Below are positions 37,090 to 46,025 of a stretch of DNA of 64,000 bases, in pieces. The notes below the pieces were generated by a model that saw nothing but the letters and a program-made list of their open reading frames with translations, had not been told where the DNA came from and searched no databases. Origin of the DNA: Laspinema sp. D2d (GTDB lineage Bacteria > Cyanobacteriota > Cyanobacteriia > Cyanobacteriales > Laspinemataceae); NCBI RefSeq assembly GCF_025370755.1, contig NZ_JAMXFC010000006.1, positions 144,585 through 208,584 on the forward strand, given 5' to 3'. Made by a program: the position numbers and the translations under genes. The number at the start of each line of letters is the position of its first letter. The first letter of the stretch is position 1.

Positions 37090-38196
37090 ATGAAACGTAG
37101 AAAGCTCATCGGTCATGGAGCCATTGGTGCCCTGAGTGCGGCTGCCGCCACGGCCTGTAGTCCTGCGGCCAAAGGTCCTGCCGCATCTCGGGATAGCTTG
37201 CCCAGAATTCGCTGGAATATGGCGACCAGTTGGCCCGCCTCCCTAGATACCATCTATGGGGGCGCACAAACCATCGCCAAACGGGTCGCCGAGATGACCG
37301 ATAACCGCTTCGAGATTCGCCCTTATCCCGCTGGGGAACTGCTTCCGGGATTGCAGGTCCTCGATGCCGTGCAAAGTGGCACCGTCCAATGTGGACATAC
37401 CGCCAGCTATTATTACATTGGCAAAAATCCCGCCCTTGCCTTTGCCACCTCAGTTCCCTTTGGATTAAATGCCCAACAGCAGAATGCATGGCTGTATCAT
37501 GGCGGGGGATTAGAGGCTATCCAGAGACTCTATAGCGATTTCAATATTATTAATTTTCCCGCAGGCAATACCGGGGTACAGATGGGGGGCTGGTTCAAGC
37601 GCCAAATCAACAGCGTCCGGGACCTGAATGGTTTGAAAATGCGGATTCCAGGACTGGGGGGGCAGGTGATGGAAAAATTGGGCGTCAACGTCCAAGTGTT
37701 GCCTGGAGGGGAGATTTTTCTAGCCTTGGAACGGGGGGCGATCGATGCAGCAGAATGGGTTGGTCCCTACGATGACCTCAAATTGGGATTAAATAAAGCA
37801 GCGCAATTCTACTATTATCCGGGGTGGTGGGAACCCGGACCGACCTTGGATGTATTGGTGAACAAGTCGCAGTGGGAGCAACTGCCCAAAGATTATCAAG
37901 AAATTTTTAAAACAGCGGCCTATGAGGCTAATTTGAATATGCTGGCCCGGTATGAAGTGCTCAATCGCGAAGCCCTAGCAACCTTAAAAACTGGGGGGAC
38001 TCAGTTACTTCCCTACAGTCAAGAAATTATCGACGCTGCGAAGAAAGTTACCTTTGAGTTATATGCACAGAATGCCAGCCAAGATGCCACCTTTCGCGGG
38101 ATTTATGAACAATGGAATAAATTTCGTGAAGAAATATACCAATGGACTGCGATTACGGAGTTGAGTTATGGCAACCTCGTGATTCCCAAACCCTAA
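37090..38196 (+). CDS. TRAP transporter substrate-binding protein DctP, Tat-type signal
   Basis: Periplasmic substrate-binding subunit of a TRAP transporter, 368 residues. The N-terminus has a basic [11 protein letters not shown] followed by a hydrophobic Ala-rich stretch and ATACSPAAK, which looks like a lipobox (Cys near residue 23) after a twin-arginine-like start. The mature part has DctP features: [79 protein letters not shown] and [20 protein letters not shown]. This is the monocarboxylate/2-oxoacid-type subgroup. The DctQ and DctM membrane subunits are not in the neighbourhood, so the membrane partner must be encoded elsewhere. Confidence 0.93.
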   Translation: MKRRKLIGHGAIGALSAAAATACSPAAKGPAASRDSLPRIRWNMATSWPASLDTIYGGAQTIAKRVAEMTDNRFEIRPYPAGELLPGLQVLDAVQSGTVQCGHTASYYYIGKNPALAFATSVPFGLNAQQQNAWLYHGGGLEAIQRLYSDFNIINFPAGNTGVQMGGWFKRQINSVRDLNGLKMRIPGLGGQVMEKLGVNVQVLPGGEIFLALERGAIDAAEWVGPYDDLKLGLNKAAQFYYYPGWWEPGPTLDVLVNKSQWEQLPKDYQEIFKTAAYEANLNMLARYEVLNREALATLKTGGTQLLPYSQEIIDAAKKVTFELYAQNASQDATFRGIYEQWNKFREEIYQWTAITELSYGNLVIPKP

Positions 38197-38866
38197 GCAG
38201 GTAAGAGGCAGCGCCTCCCTTATGGCATTCCCAGGCTGGAACCCATTCGTGACAACTTAAGAAGATGTAGAGAAAGTTAAATCCGGCAAAAGAAAGAAGG
38301 TTAACGATTAAACGCCTTGTTTTTTGCAAAGCTTTGAGAGTGCCAAATTGCCGGTTTTAAACTTATAAAAATACTCAAAATAAGACTAATGACTGCCCTG
38401 AAAAGTAGGGGTGCAATGCTTGCTATTGAATATTGAATTAGGAGTAAATTTAATAACGAAAAATCGTGATTTCTTGTAGGGGCACAATGCTTGCGCCCTT
38501 CCTTCCTTGGGGCCTGCGCATTGCGCCCCTACACACCTTGACAGGGCTAATCTATAAAACCCCGCACCCTCAAAGGTGGGGCTATACGAACAAAGGCAGC
38601 GGGCGCGGGCTAATTCATACAGAAAACGAACTTTTTGCAACCGTATTGGGCATGGATCCTTTATGCCTAGCCTTTGACCCATCCCAGGACCCCTTCCTCA
38701 ATCTCCTCCTTCAGGTAGATGTCAAGCCTTCCCCCTTTCCACGCCTAGGGTACGGTTTCAACCCCCTTTCCTCCCTGGATTTCTTCGTGCTAATCTGTGA
38801 AGAATCGCTAAACTAGATTAAGAAGTCAACACCCCCAAGGGGCAATTCTGTAGCCCTCTAACCGAT
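38197..38866. other. Intergenic region rich in degenerate repeats
   Basis: 670 bases without a gene. It contains GAGGCAGCGCCTC (38205-38217) followed by a fragment resembling repeats common in other cyanobacteria, a partial GTAGGGGTGCAATGCTTGC (38405-38423), the full hairpin at 38476-38532, and a degenerate copy of the 27392 element near 38560-38615. The smc promoter should lie at the right end. Confidence 0.55.
38476..38532. repeat. Imperfect 57-base hairpin element
   Basis: Arms GTAGGGGCACAATGC (from 38476) and GCATTGCGCCCCTAC (to 38532) pair with one mismatch, extended inward by a GCGCCC-rich part. A half copy lies at 38405-38423. It resembles mobile palindromic repeats of cyanobacterial genomes. 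Confidence 0.75.
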
Positions 38867-41800
38867 ATGGTTCATATCACGCGCCTGGAACTGAGCAACT
38901 TTAAATCCTTTGGCGGCACGACGAGCATTCCTGTCTTGCCCGGGTTTACCGTGGTTTCAGGTCCTAACGGTTCGGGGAAATCCAATATTCTCGATGCCCT
39001 TCTCTTCTGTCTGGGCATCTCGACTTCTAAAGGAATGCGGGCGGAACGCTTGCCCGATTTAGTGAACCACAATCAATCCCGCAGTCGTGGCACTGTTGAG
39101 GCCAGTGTGACAGTGACGTTTGATTTGGGAGATTCGTTTGGGTTAATTGATACCACGGATGCACCGGCAACTACGACACAGGATGAGTCCCCAATGGAAC
39201 GGGAACCGAGTTTAGAACCGGAAGCAACGGAAGAACCAGAACCCCACTCGGACAATGGCAATGGGTCCAGCGCATCGGAACCCTCAGCAGCGGAAACTCT
39301 TGCCGCCACAGGCGATCGCGAATGGAGTATCACCCGGAGGTTACGCGTCACGAAAGGCGGTACCTACACCTCCACCTACTACATGAATGGGGAATCCTGC
39401 ACCCTCACGGAGTTGCACGAACAAATTAACCGCCTGCGGATTTACCCGGAAGGTTATAACGTGGTGCTTCAAGGGGACGTTACCGCCATTATCTCTATGA
39501 ATGGCAAGGAACGCCGGGAAATTATTGATGAACTGGCAGGGGTGGCAGCTTTTGACCGTAAAATCGTGCAAGCTAAAACCAAATTAGATGAAGTTAAGGA
39601 ACGAGAAGACCGCTGTCGCATCGTTGAAAATGAGCTAAGAGTCCAGCTTGAGCGTCTTTCCAAGGACCGGACTAAGGCGGAACAATATAAAAAATTGCGC
39701 GCTGAGTTGCATGAAAAAGAACAACTCGCGGCAGTGTTGGAATGGCGACAGTTGAAGCAACAAGAGTGGAAACTGCGGGAGCAAATTGAAGGGGGCGATC
39801 GCCAAGTGACCCAACTCGGCGACCAAATTACCACCCTCAGCGGCGAAATTCAACAAGCCAGCACCCACCTGGAAGAACTGAATAATCGCGTCAAAGCCCT
39901 CGGGGAAGAGGAACTGATCGCCCTGCAATCCACCCTCGCCACCCAAGACGCGGAACACCGGCAATTGCAAAACCGCAAAGAGGAACAATCAGCCAACCGC
40001 CAACAGACCCTCGCTCAGATAGCACAAACCGAGCAGAATATCAAGGAATTGCAACAAGCCTTGCAAAAATTGGCGGAGGACCGGGAATTAGAAAAAAATA
40101 TGATTGTTTCGGTGCAGGAAAACCGGGACAGCACCCAAACCCTGTTGAACCAACGACGGGAACAGGCGAGTGCGATCGCCTCCGCTTCCGAGGAGTGGGT
40201 GCAGCAACAAACCAACCTCCACCGCCAAATCGAAACCCTGCAAAAAAATCTCGACCCCCAGCGCACAGAACAAGCCCGTTTAACCGAACGCCGGGGACAA
40301 CTTGAACAGAAAATTGCAGAACAACAGGAGTCCTTGGAAACCTCCCGTCAGGACTTGATGAACCAGCAATTTGCGCGCACGGATATCGAACAACGGCATC
40401 AGTTAGCGGTGCAACAGGTGCAATCCTTGGCGCAAACGGTTTCTGCCTTGGAACAAGACTTGCAAGTGCAGCAGGAAACCCAGAAACGACTATTGGAAGA
40501 ACAACGGGACAAACAACGCCGTTTGGACAAGTTGGAAGCGCAAAATCAAGCCCAGCAAGAAGCCAGCGGCACTGGGGCGAGTAAGGTGATTTTACAGACT
40601 GGGTTGCCGGGAGTCTGTGGGTTGGTGGCGCAACTGGGACGGGTGGAACCCACCTATCAAATGGCGTTGGAAATTGCTGCTGGTGGGCGGTTGGGGTATT
40701 TGGTGGTAGAGGATGATGGGGTTGCCGCTGCGGCGATCGAACTGTTGAAGCAAAAACGGGCAGGACGGGCGACGTTTTTACCGTTAAATAAAATTAAACC
40801 GGGACGATTTTCGCCCATTGAAGCCTTGCGGAATGCCCCAGGGTTTGTGGATTATGCGGTGAATTTGATTGAATGCGATCGCCCCTATCTACAAATTTTT
40901 GCTTATATTTTTGGCAATACGGTTGTTTTTGAAAGCATCAATTTAGCCCGTCCTTATTTAGGACAAGCGCGGATTGTCACGTTGGATGGGGATTTATTAG
41001 AAAGCACGGGGGCCATGACTGGGGGAAGTACGCCCCATCGGTCCAGCTTGCGGTTTGGGACGGGTGGGAACACCGAATCTGGGGAAGTGACGGCCCTGCA
41101 AAATCGTCTTCAGGAAATTGAGACTATTTTAGACCGCTGTACCAGTGCGATCGCCACTGCTGCGGAAACCGTGAAACAGCGATCGGCGCAATTGGTGGAA
41201 GCGAAGCAGCAACAGCGGGAATTGCAGCTTAAATTTGAGCAGTTAGAGAAAGAGATTAATAATTTAAATGGGGCGATCGCCCAGTTAGAGCAACAATTAA
41301 CCAAAAACTCCCAAGAATTAGAAACGGCGATCGGGCAACTCGAAACCCTTGCCGCTGACTTACCGGACCAAGAAGTGCAGCTAGAACGCTGGCGACTAGA
41401 ACTCTCTAGCATGGAAGAATCGGGAACCAATAGCGAATGGCAACAAATCCAGTCCCAAGTCCGGGAACTGGAGAGTCAGCTACAGGAATGGGAACAGTCC
41501 CTGAGTGCAGCACAGTTGCGGCAACAGGACTTAGGCAGTCAGTCTCAGCGGTTAGAGGAGAAAATTCAAGATGGACAAAAGCAGTTAACTCAGTTACGGA
41601 AACAGGAGATTACCGGAACAGAGGCAATTGCTCAGTTGCAGCAGCAACTCACGAGTTTGGGTCAGGAAATGGCGCAAACTCAGGGTGCTTTGGCAGAAAT
41701 TGAGTCCAAACTGGGGGAAGAAAAAACCGCCCGGGACCAAGCTGAAGCCAAATTGCGGGAATTGCATTTAAGCCGCCAGCAACTGGAATGGCAACTGCAA

Positions 41801-42595
41801 AAACTCCACGAAACCCAACAGGGACGGCGGGAACAACTCGTGAATATGCAACAAGAATTGCAACAACGGGAAGCGGAATTACCCGACCCGCAGCCGCCAG
41901 TTCCTGAAGCGATGGAGAACCGTTTGGCGACCGTATTGCAGGAATTGCAGAAAGAAGTGCGATCGCTGCAAAAACGGATTGAAGCAATGGAACCCGTAAA
42001 TATGTTGGCCTTGGAAGAGTACGATCGCACCCAAGCCCGATTAGAGGAACTCAGCCAAAAACTCGCCACCTTAGAAGGGGAACGCACGGAAATTCTGTTG
42101 CGGATTGAAAACTTTACCACCCTGCGACTCCGGGCCTTTAAAGAAGCCTTCGATGCCGTTAACCAGAACTTTCAAATCATCTTCGCTGAACTTTCTGACG
42201 GCGATGGCTATTTGCAACTTGACGACCCTGAAGACCCCTTTAGCAGCGGTTTGTCCCTCGTTGCTCATCCCAAAGGGAAACCTGTACAGCGGTTAGCCTC
42301 CATGTCCGGGGGAGAAAAATCCCTCACCGCCCTCAGCTTTATCTTCTCCCTACAACGGTATCGCCCATCACCGTTTTACGCCTTTGATGAAGTGGATATG
42401 TTCTTAGATGGGGCAAATGTGGAACGATTGGCTAAAATAATAAAACAGCAAGCTGACGTGGCTCAGTTTATCGTCGTCAGTCACAAAACTCCCATGCTCA
42501 AACTGGCCGAGCGGGTGATTGGCGTAACCCAAGCCCGGGGAGCCTATACCCAAGTGATTGGGCTACAAATTGAGCAAAAGACTTCGGCTGTATGA
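38867..42595 (+). CDS. smc: Chromosome segregation protein SMC
   Basis: ATPase that condenses and organises the chromosome as a dimer, 1,242 residues. The N-terminal head has ELSNFKSFGG and Walker A GPNGSGKSN near residue 33. Two long coiled coils flank the hinge (about 565-715: GVCGLVAQLGRVEPTYQMAL through IVTLDGDLLESTGAMTGGS). The C-terminal head has the signature LASMSGGEKSLTALSF (about 1140) and Walker B YAFDEVDMFLDGANV. Unusual: an acidic, low-complexity insert of about 60 residues (about 90-150, Glu/Pro/Ser-rich) in the N-terminal head between beta strands. A PRC-barrel gene follows 51 bases downstream and may be co-transcribed. Confidence 0.97.
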   Translation: MVHITRLELSNFKSFGGTTSIPVLPGFTVVSGPNGSGKSNILDALLFCLGISTSKGMRAERLPDLVNHNQSRSRGTVEASVTVTFDLGDSFGLIDTTDAPATTTQDESPMEREPSLEPEATEEPEPHSDNGNGSSASEPSAAETLAATGDREWSITRRLRVTKGGTYTSTYYMNGESCTLTELHEQINRLRIYPEGYNVVLQGDVTAIISMNGKERREIIDELAGVAAFDRKIVQAKTKLDEVKEREDRCRIVENELRVQLERLSKDRTKAEQYKKLRAELHEKEQLAAVLEWRQLKQQEWKLREQIEGGDRQVTQLGDQITTLSGEIQQASTHLEELNNRVKALGEEELIALQSTLATQDAEHRQLQNRKEEQSANRQQTLAQIAQTEQNIKELQQALQKLAEDRELEKNMIVSVQENRDSTQTLLNQRREQASAIASASEEWVQQQTNLHRQIETLQKNLDPQRTEQARLTERRGQLEQKIAEQQESLETSRQDLMNQQFARTDIEQRHQLAVQQVQSLAQTVSALEQDLQVQQETQKRLLEEQRDKQRRLDKLEAQNQAQQEASGTGASKVILQTGLPGVCGLVAQLGRVEPTYQMALEIAAGGRLGYLVVEDDGVAAAAIELLKQKRAGRATFLPLNKIKPGRFSPIEALRNAPGFVDYAVNLIECDRPYLQIFAYIFGNTVVFESINLARPYLGQARIVTLDGDLLESTGAMTGGSTPHRSSLRFGTGGNTESGEVTALQNRLQEIETILDRCTSAIATAAETVKQRSAQLVEAKQQQRELQLKFEQLEKEINNLNGAIAQLEQQLTKNSQELETAIGQLETLAADLPDQEVQLERWRLELSSMEESGTNSEWQQIQSQVRELESQLQEWEQSLSAAQLRQQDLGSQSQRLEEKIQDGQKQLTQLRKQEITGTEAIAQLQQQLTSLGQEMAQTQGALAEIESKLGEEKTARDQAEAKLRELHLSRQQLEWQLQKLHETQQGRREQLVNMQQELQQREAELPDPQPPVPEAMENRLATVLQELQKEVRSLQKRIEAMEPVNMLALEEYDRTQARLEELSQKLATLEGERTEILLRIENFTTLRLRAFKEAFDAVNQNFQIIFAELSDGDGYLQLDDPEDPFSSGLSLVAHPKGKPVQRLASMSGGEKSLTALSFIFSLQRYRPSPFYAFDEVDMFLDGANVERLAKIIKQQADVAQFIVVSHKTPMLKLAERVIGVTQARGAYTQVIGLQIEQKTSAV

Positions 42596-42646
42596 TTTTA
42601 TGGATAGTAATATTAAAGAGAATTCGCTATTAGGATTCAACTAAGA

Positions 42647-43666
42647 ATGACATCTGATACCATCCGTCTCCGCTCCGACTTGTTAAATACTCAAGTGATC
42701 ACCCGCGACACCGGCAAGCGCCTGGGAGTCGTCAAAGAACTGTTGGTAGATATTGACCGCCGACAGGTCGTAGCCTTGGGTCTGCGAGATAATCTCCTAT
42801 CAGTCGCCGGAATGCCCCGATTTATGTTTCTCAGGAGCATTGAACAGATTGGCGATGTGATCTTGGTTGAAGATGAAGACGTCATCGAAGATATTGACGT
42901 AGATGCCTACAGCCGGGTAATCAACAGCGAAGTGATTACAGAAACTGGCGAACTGTTGGGACGTGCCCGAGGGTTTAAGTTTGACCTGGCAACGGGGGAA
43001 TTGGTGTCCCTGGTGATTGCCTCTTTGGGACTGCCGCAAATTCCCGACCAAGTGATTAGTACCTACGAACTGCCGGTTGAGGAAATTGTCAGCAGTGGAC
43101 CCAATCGCCTGATTGTGTTTGAAGGGGCTGAAGAACGACTCTCGCAGTTGACTGTGGGATTCTTAGAGCGTTTAGGCATTGGCGAACCCCCTTGGGCAAG
43201 AGAAGAAGAGGCCCTGATCATGCCGACAGCGCGACCGGAAAATCAACTGCCGACGGGGATGGCAGTTCCAGCGCCGGAACCCCTGCGATCGCCCTCCCGA
43301 GTGGTGGAAGAGGCTTGGGATGAGGACGAATCCTGGCAACAACCTGTAGTAGAACCTTTACGCCAGAGTCAGACAGCACCGATTTACTACCCAGATGATT
43401 TAGAAGAAGATAACTGGAGCGAAGCCACGGCCCAGGATAGCTACGATATGGATTACAACGATCGCTATGACGAGCCTTACGAGGAGCCCCGCTATAGCAC
43501 GGCTCAGGTCTATGAAGAACCTGAAGATGCCGAGGATTATGAATACAGCGACGTAGAATCCGATGCCTGGGCGCAAGAAGATGATAAGTCCTACAATCCG
43601 CCTCGGATTAATATTCCTGAGAAAACCAAAGTGCAGGAATACGAGGAAGAACCGGGCGGTTATTAA
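42647..43666 (+). CDS. PRC-barrel domain protein with acidic tail
   Basis: A 339-residue protein. Residues 5-75 (TRDTGKRLGVVKELLVDIDR) and 88-160 (SEVITETGELLGRARGFKFD) form two PRC-barrel domains, small beta-barrels known from photosystem assembly factors and RNA-processing proteins. After residue 185 the sequence becomes disordered and strongly acidic, Tyr/Glu/Asp-rich (YDMDYNDRYDEPYEEPRYST). It lies 51 bases after smc on the same strand. Cyanobacterial two-PRC proteins with such tails are uncharacterised to my knowledge; membrane-associated roles have been suggested for relatives. No signal or membrane helix is seen. Confidence 0.88.
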   Translation: MTSDTIRLRSDLLNTQVITRDTGKRLGVVKELLVDIDRRQVVALGLRDNLLSVAGMPRFMFLRSIEQIGDVILVEDEDVIEDIDVDAYSRVINSEVITETGELLGRARGFKFDLATGELVSLVIASLGLPQIPDQVISTYELPVEEIVSSGPNRLIVFEGAEERLSQLTVGFLERLGIGEPPWAREEEALIMPTARPENQLPTGMAVPAPEPLRSPSRVVEEAWDEDESWQQPVVEPLRQSQTAPIYYPDDLEEDNWSEATAQDSYDMDYNDRYDEPYEEPRYSTAQVYEEPEDAEDYEYSDVESDAWAQEDDKSYNPPRINIPEKTKVQEYEEEPGGY

Positions 43667-43672
43667 TCCACC

Positions 43673-43786
43673 CCTCTCGTGTCATGGCTCTGCCATGACA
43701 TGGGCCTTCTGCGGCTCTGCCGCCTAGTAGGGATTAGGAGGCAGAGCCTCCAAGAGGGCATGACTCGGCAGAGCCAAGTCACGAGG
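43673..43786. repeat. Palindromic repeat element with four 9-mers
   Basis: Outer arms, about 20 bases each, pair imperfectly (left CTCGTGTCATGGCTCTGCC, right GGCAGAGCCAAGTCACGAG). Inside lie another GGCTCTGCC (43713-43721) and GGCAGAGCC (43740-43748). The 9-mer thus occurs at 43686, 43713, 43740 and 43767, spaced exactly 27 bases apart, two in each orientation. It fits a MITE-like or REP-like element after the PRC-barrel gene. Confidence 0.85.
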
Positions 43787-43941
43787 AACAAGAGGGACAG
43801 GAATTAGTACCTGGAGACCCTAGCAAGCTACAATACGGACGTGGGCGAGTTGAGCCAGTGCGAACCCCTCCAGAAATGGGGTAAACTCCTTGCATTAAGG
43901 CGATCGCGCCGCGTTATTGTAAAACCCTCATCATTGCCATC

Positions 43942-44175
43942 ATGCCGATTCTAAACGACACGACTATTGCCTTACTGTTGTATGTGATTTTAGGCGGGAC
44001 TTACCTATTGGTTGTCCCCTTAGCCCTTTATTTCTGGTTACAAAAGCGGTGGTATGTCGCCAGTTCTTTTGAACGGGCTTTTCTGTATTTCTTAGTGTTT
44101 TTCTTTTTCCCGGGAATGTTAGTTCTTGCTCCCTTTTTGAACTTTCGACCCAAACGCCGAGAAATTAACGTTTAA
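43942..44175 (+). CDS. ndhL: NAD(P)H-quinone oxidoreductase subunit L
   Basis: Small membrane subunit of the thylakoid NDH-1 complex, which supports cyclic electron flow, respiration and CO2 uptake. The 77-residue product has two membrane helices ([20 protein letters not shown] and [20 protein letters not shown]) joined by a loop [18 protein letters not shown], and a short basic end [10 protein letters not shown]; all are typical of NdhL. The order ndhL, DUF3007 gene, trpA is conserved in cyanobacteria and supports the call. Confidence 0.95.
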   Translation: MPILNDTTIALLLYVILGGTYLLVVPLALYFWLQKRWYVASSFERAFLYFLVFFFFPGMLVLAPFLNFRPKRREINV

Positions 44176-44276
44176 AACAGGAATGAAGAGATTGGGAAAT
44201 CAACTGCTAGTCATGCCTTGATTCCCGATTTCTTCGTCCTAGAATTATGCATAAAATTTAGATAAAAAACGCAATT

Positions 44277-44603
44277 ATGCGAAGAATTGATGTATTAGGA
44301 ATTGGCTTGGGTGTCTTCCTGGCTGGAGGTTTAGCTTATCTGGGATTCCAGGGAGCCGGGTTAGATAGTATTACTGCCGGAATTTGGAGCCAAGTTTTAT
44401 TAGTGGGTGGATTAGTGGGTTGGTTACTCACCTATTTATTCCGCGCCGTCAACGGAGATATGACCTATCATCAGCAGGTTGAAGAATATAAAACAGCGGT
44501 TCTACAAAAGCGCTTAGAAGAATTGACGCCGGAAGAATTGGCTAAAATTCAAGCGGAAATTGAGGCGGAGAATGAGGCGGAAAAACTGAAGGCGCAAGAT
44601 TAA
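44277..44603 (+). CDS. DUF3007 family membrane protein
   Basis: Small protein of 108 residues found in cyanobacteria and plastid-bearing lineages. It begins MRRIDVLGIGLGVFLAGGLA, has a second helix WSQVLLVGGLVGWLLTYLF, then the conserved RAVNGDMTYHQQVEEYKTAV and an acidic helical tail ELTPEELAKIQAEIEAENEA. Both helices suggest thylakoid or cytoplasmic membrane location. It sits between ndhL and trpA in the usual order. Function is not established; an NDH-1 or photosystem association is only a guess from context. Confidence 0.92.
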   Translation: MRRIDVLGIGLGVFLAGGLAYLGFQGAGLDSITAGIWSQVLLVGGLVGWLLTYLFRAVNGDMTYHQQVEEYKTAVLQKRLEELTPEELAKIQAEIEAENEAEKLKAQD

Positions 44604-44618
44604 GGGCAATAGTAAAGA

Positions 44619-44683
44619 AACGACTGAAGTCGGGACGTTGAACTCAGAAACTTCAGCGGTTTGGAGTAATGAGTGCAGTCGTT
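44619..44683. repeat. Inverted AACGACTGA motif
   Basis: AACGACTGA (44619-44627) faces CAGTCGTT (44676-44683), with GAAGTC and CTTCAG between. The same motif AACGACTGA appears twice at 21978 and 22013, indicating a dispersed repeat family. Confidence 0.55.
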
Positions 44684-44786
44684 ATCTGGCTGGACCCCCG
44701 AAAGTTACTCCCGATAGGATTGGATAACTTAACAGCCCGGGCAGATGATACGCTAGTTAATCTATCCAAGCTAGGTAAGTTATAAA

Positions 44787-45581
44787 ATGACATCGGTTTC
44801 CCAGTGCTTTGCGTCCCTGCGCGATCGCCAGCAGTGTGCTTTGATCCCGTTTATCACCGCAGGGGATCCAGATTTGCAGACCACCGCTAAAGCCTTGCAA
44901 CTGTTAGATAGCAAGGGTGCGGATTTAATTGAATTAGGGGTTCCTTACTCCGACCCCCTGGCTGATGGACCCGTGATTCAAGCTGCCGCAACTCGGGCAC
45001 TGCAACGAGGTACGCGCTTGGAAGCTGTCTTAGAAACCGTCAAAGCTGTCACGCCAACGTTGCGATCGCCCATCATTTTGTTCACCTACTACAACCCGAT
45101 TCTCAAACAGGGTGTAGATACGTTCCTCAAAAATGCTGCCGATGCTGGAGTCCGAGGTTTAGTGGTCCCGGATTTGCCCCTAGAAGAGTCAGAGGACATC
45201 CTCAAAAAAGCCGATGACCGGGGGATTGATGTGGTGTTATTAGTTGCGCCCACGAGTCCAAAAGCCCGGATTGAGGCGATCGCCCGTCAGTCCAGAGGAT
45301 TTATTTATCTCGTCAGCGTCACCGGCGTTACGGGGATGCGGTCCCAAGTCCAATCTCGCGTCGAAGATATTCTCGCCGAAATGCGCCAAATCACGGACAA
45401 ACCCATTGGAGTCGGATTTGGCATCTCCTCTCCAGAAATGGCGCGCCAAGTCAAAGACTGGGGTGCAGATGCCGCCATTGTCGGGAGTGCCTTTGTCAAA
45501 CGATTAGCCGAAGGAACCCCAGAAGAAGGATTAGCCTCAATTGGCGAGTTTTGCCAGAGTTTGAAACAGGCGATCGGCTAA
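44787..45581 (+). CDS. trpA: Tryptophan synthase alpha subunit
   Basis: Cleaves indole-3-glycerol phosphate to indole and glyceraldehyde 3-phosphate, passing indole to TrpB. The 264-residue TIM barrel begins [20 protein letters not shown]; catalytic region [20 protein letters not shown] has the essential Glu and Asp. Further matches: [22 protein letters not shown] and [15 protein letters not shown] (phosphate loop), [11 protein letters not shown]. Length is normal. trpB is not adjacent, as is common in cyanobacteria. It follows ndhL and the DUF3007 gene. Confidence 0.97.
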   Translation: MTSVSQCFASLRDRQQCALIPFITAGDPDLQTTAKALQLLDSKGADLIELGVPYSDPLADGPVIQAAATRALQRGTRLEAVLETVKAVTPTLRSPIILFTYYNPILKQGVDTFLKNAADAGVRGLVVPDLPLEESEDILKKADDRGIDVVLLVAPTSPKARIEAIARQSRGFIYLVSVTGVTGMRSQVQSRVEDILAEMRQITDKPIGVGFGISSPEMARQVKDWGADAAIVGSAFVKRLAEGTPEEGLASIGEFCQSLKQAIG

Positions 45582-45611
45582 AAAAATCTCTCCCCGCAAC
45601 TCCCTCTGGTC

Positions 45612-45634
45612 CCCTCCCCTTGGCAAGGGGAGGG
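45612..45634. repeat. Perfect GC-rich hairpin after trpA
   Basis: Stem CCCTCCCCTT (45612-45621) / AAGGGGAGGG (45625-45634), loop GGC, followed by CTAGGGTGGGG. This is a repeat frequently seen between cyanobacterial genes. It may terminate trpA although no U-run follows. The rest of the 45582-46025 gap holds no gene; a TTG at 45945 could lengthen the protease gene. Confidence 0.75.
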
Positions 45635-46025
45635 CTAGGGTGGGGTCCTCTTCGCCCCCATCAATCTCTCGCGAAAAATCAACAATTCTTGATTTTTTGG
45701 GGTTGGTCATGGAGTCTGAGAAAGAATCCGTCCCATAAACTGAAAGGCTGAAAATTCAAACTCCTGGACACCCTTGCAGGGGAGGACAAGAAACCCGCTT
45801 TCTAACCTGGGTGCGATCGCCACGTTCCACCTTGCTCAGATTTAACTAACTTTTACCCAATCCACTCCCTGAACCCTCGCCCCAAACCTGAGAATTAGGC
45901 TACAGTGGGAGAAAATAGGCTACCCCACTGTCGGGATCTGCTTATTGCTAAGATTTAATCCACAGGCTGTTTTTGCCAGCCTCAAAAATTGTGTGCCATC
46001 TCGGGATGAGTTGTATCGCTATCGC

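Noticed and set aside
38386..38816. Open frames on both strands within the repeat-rich gap before smc
   Set aside because: They run through palindromic repeats on both strands and begin or end in them.
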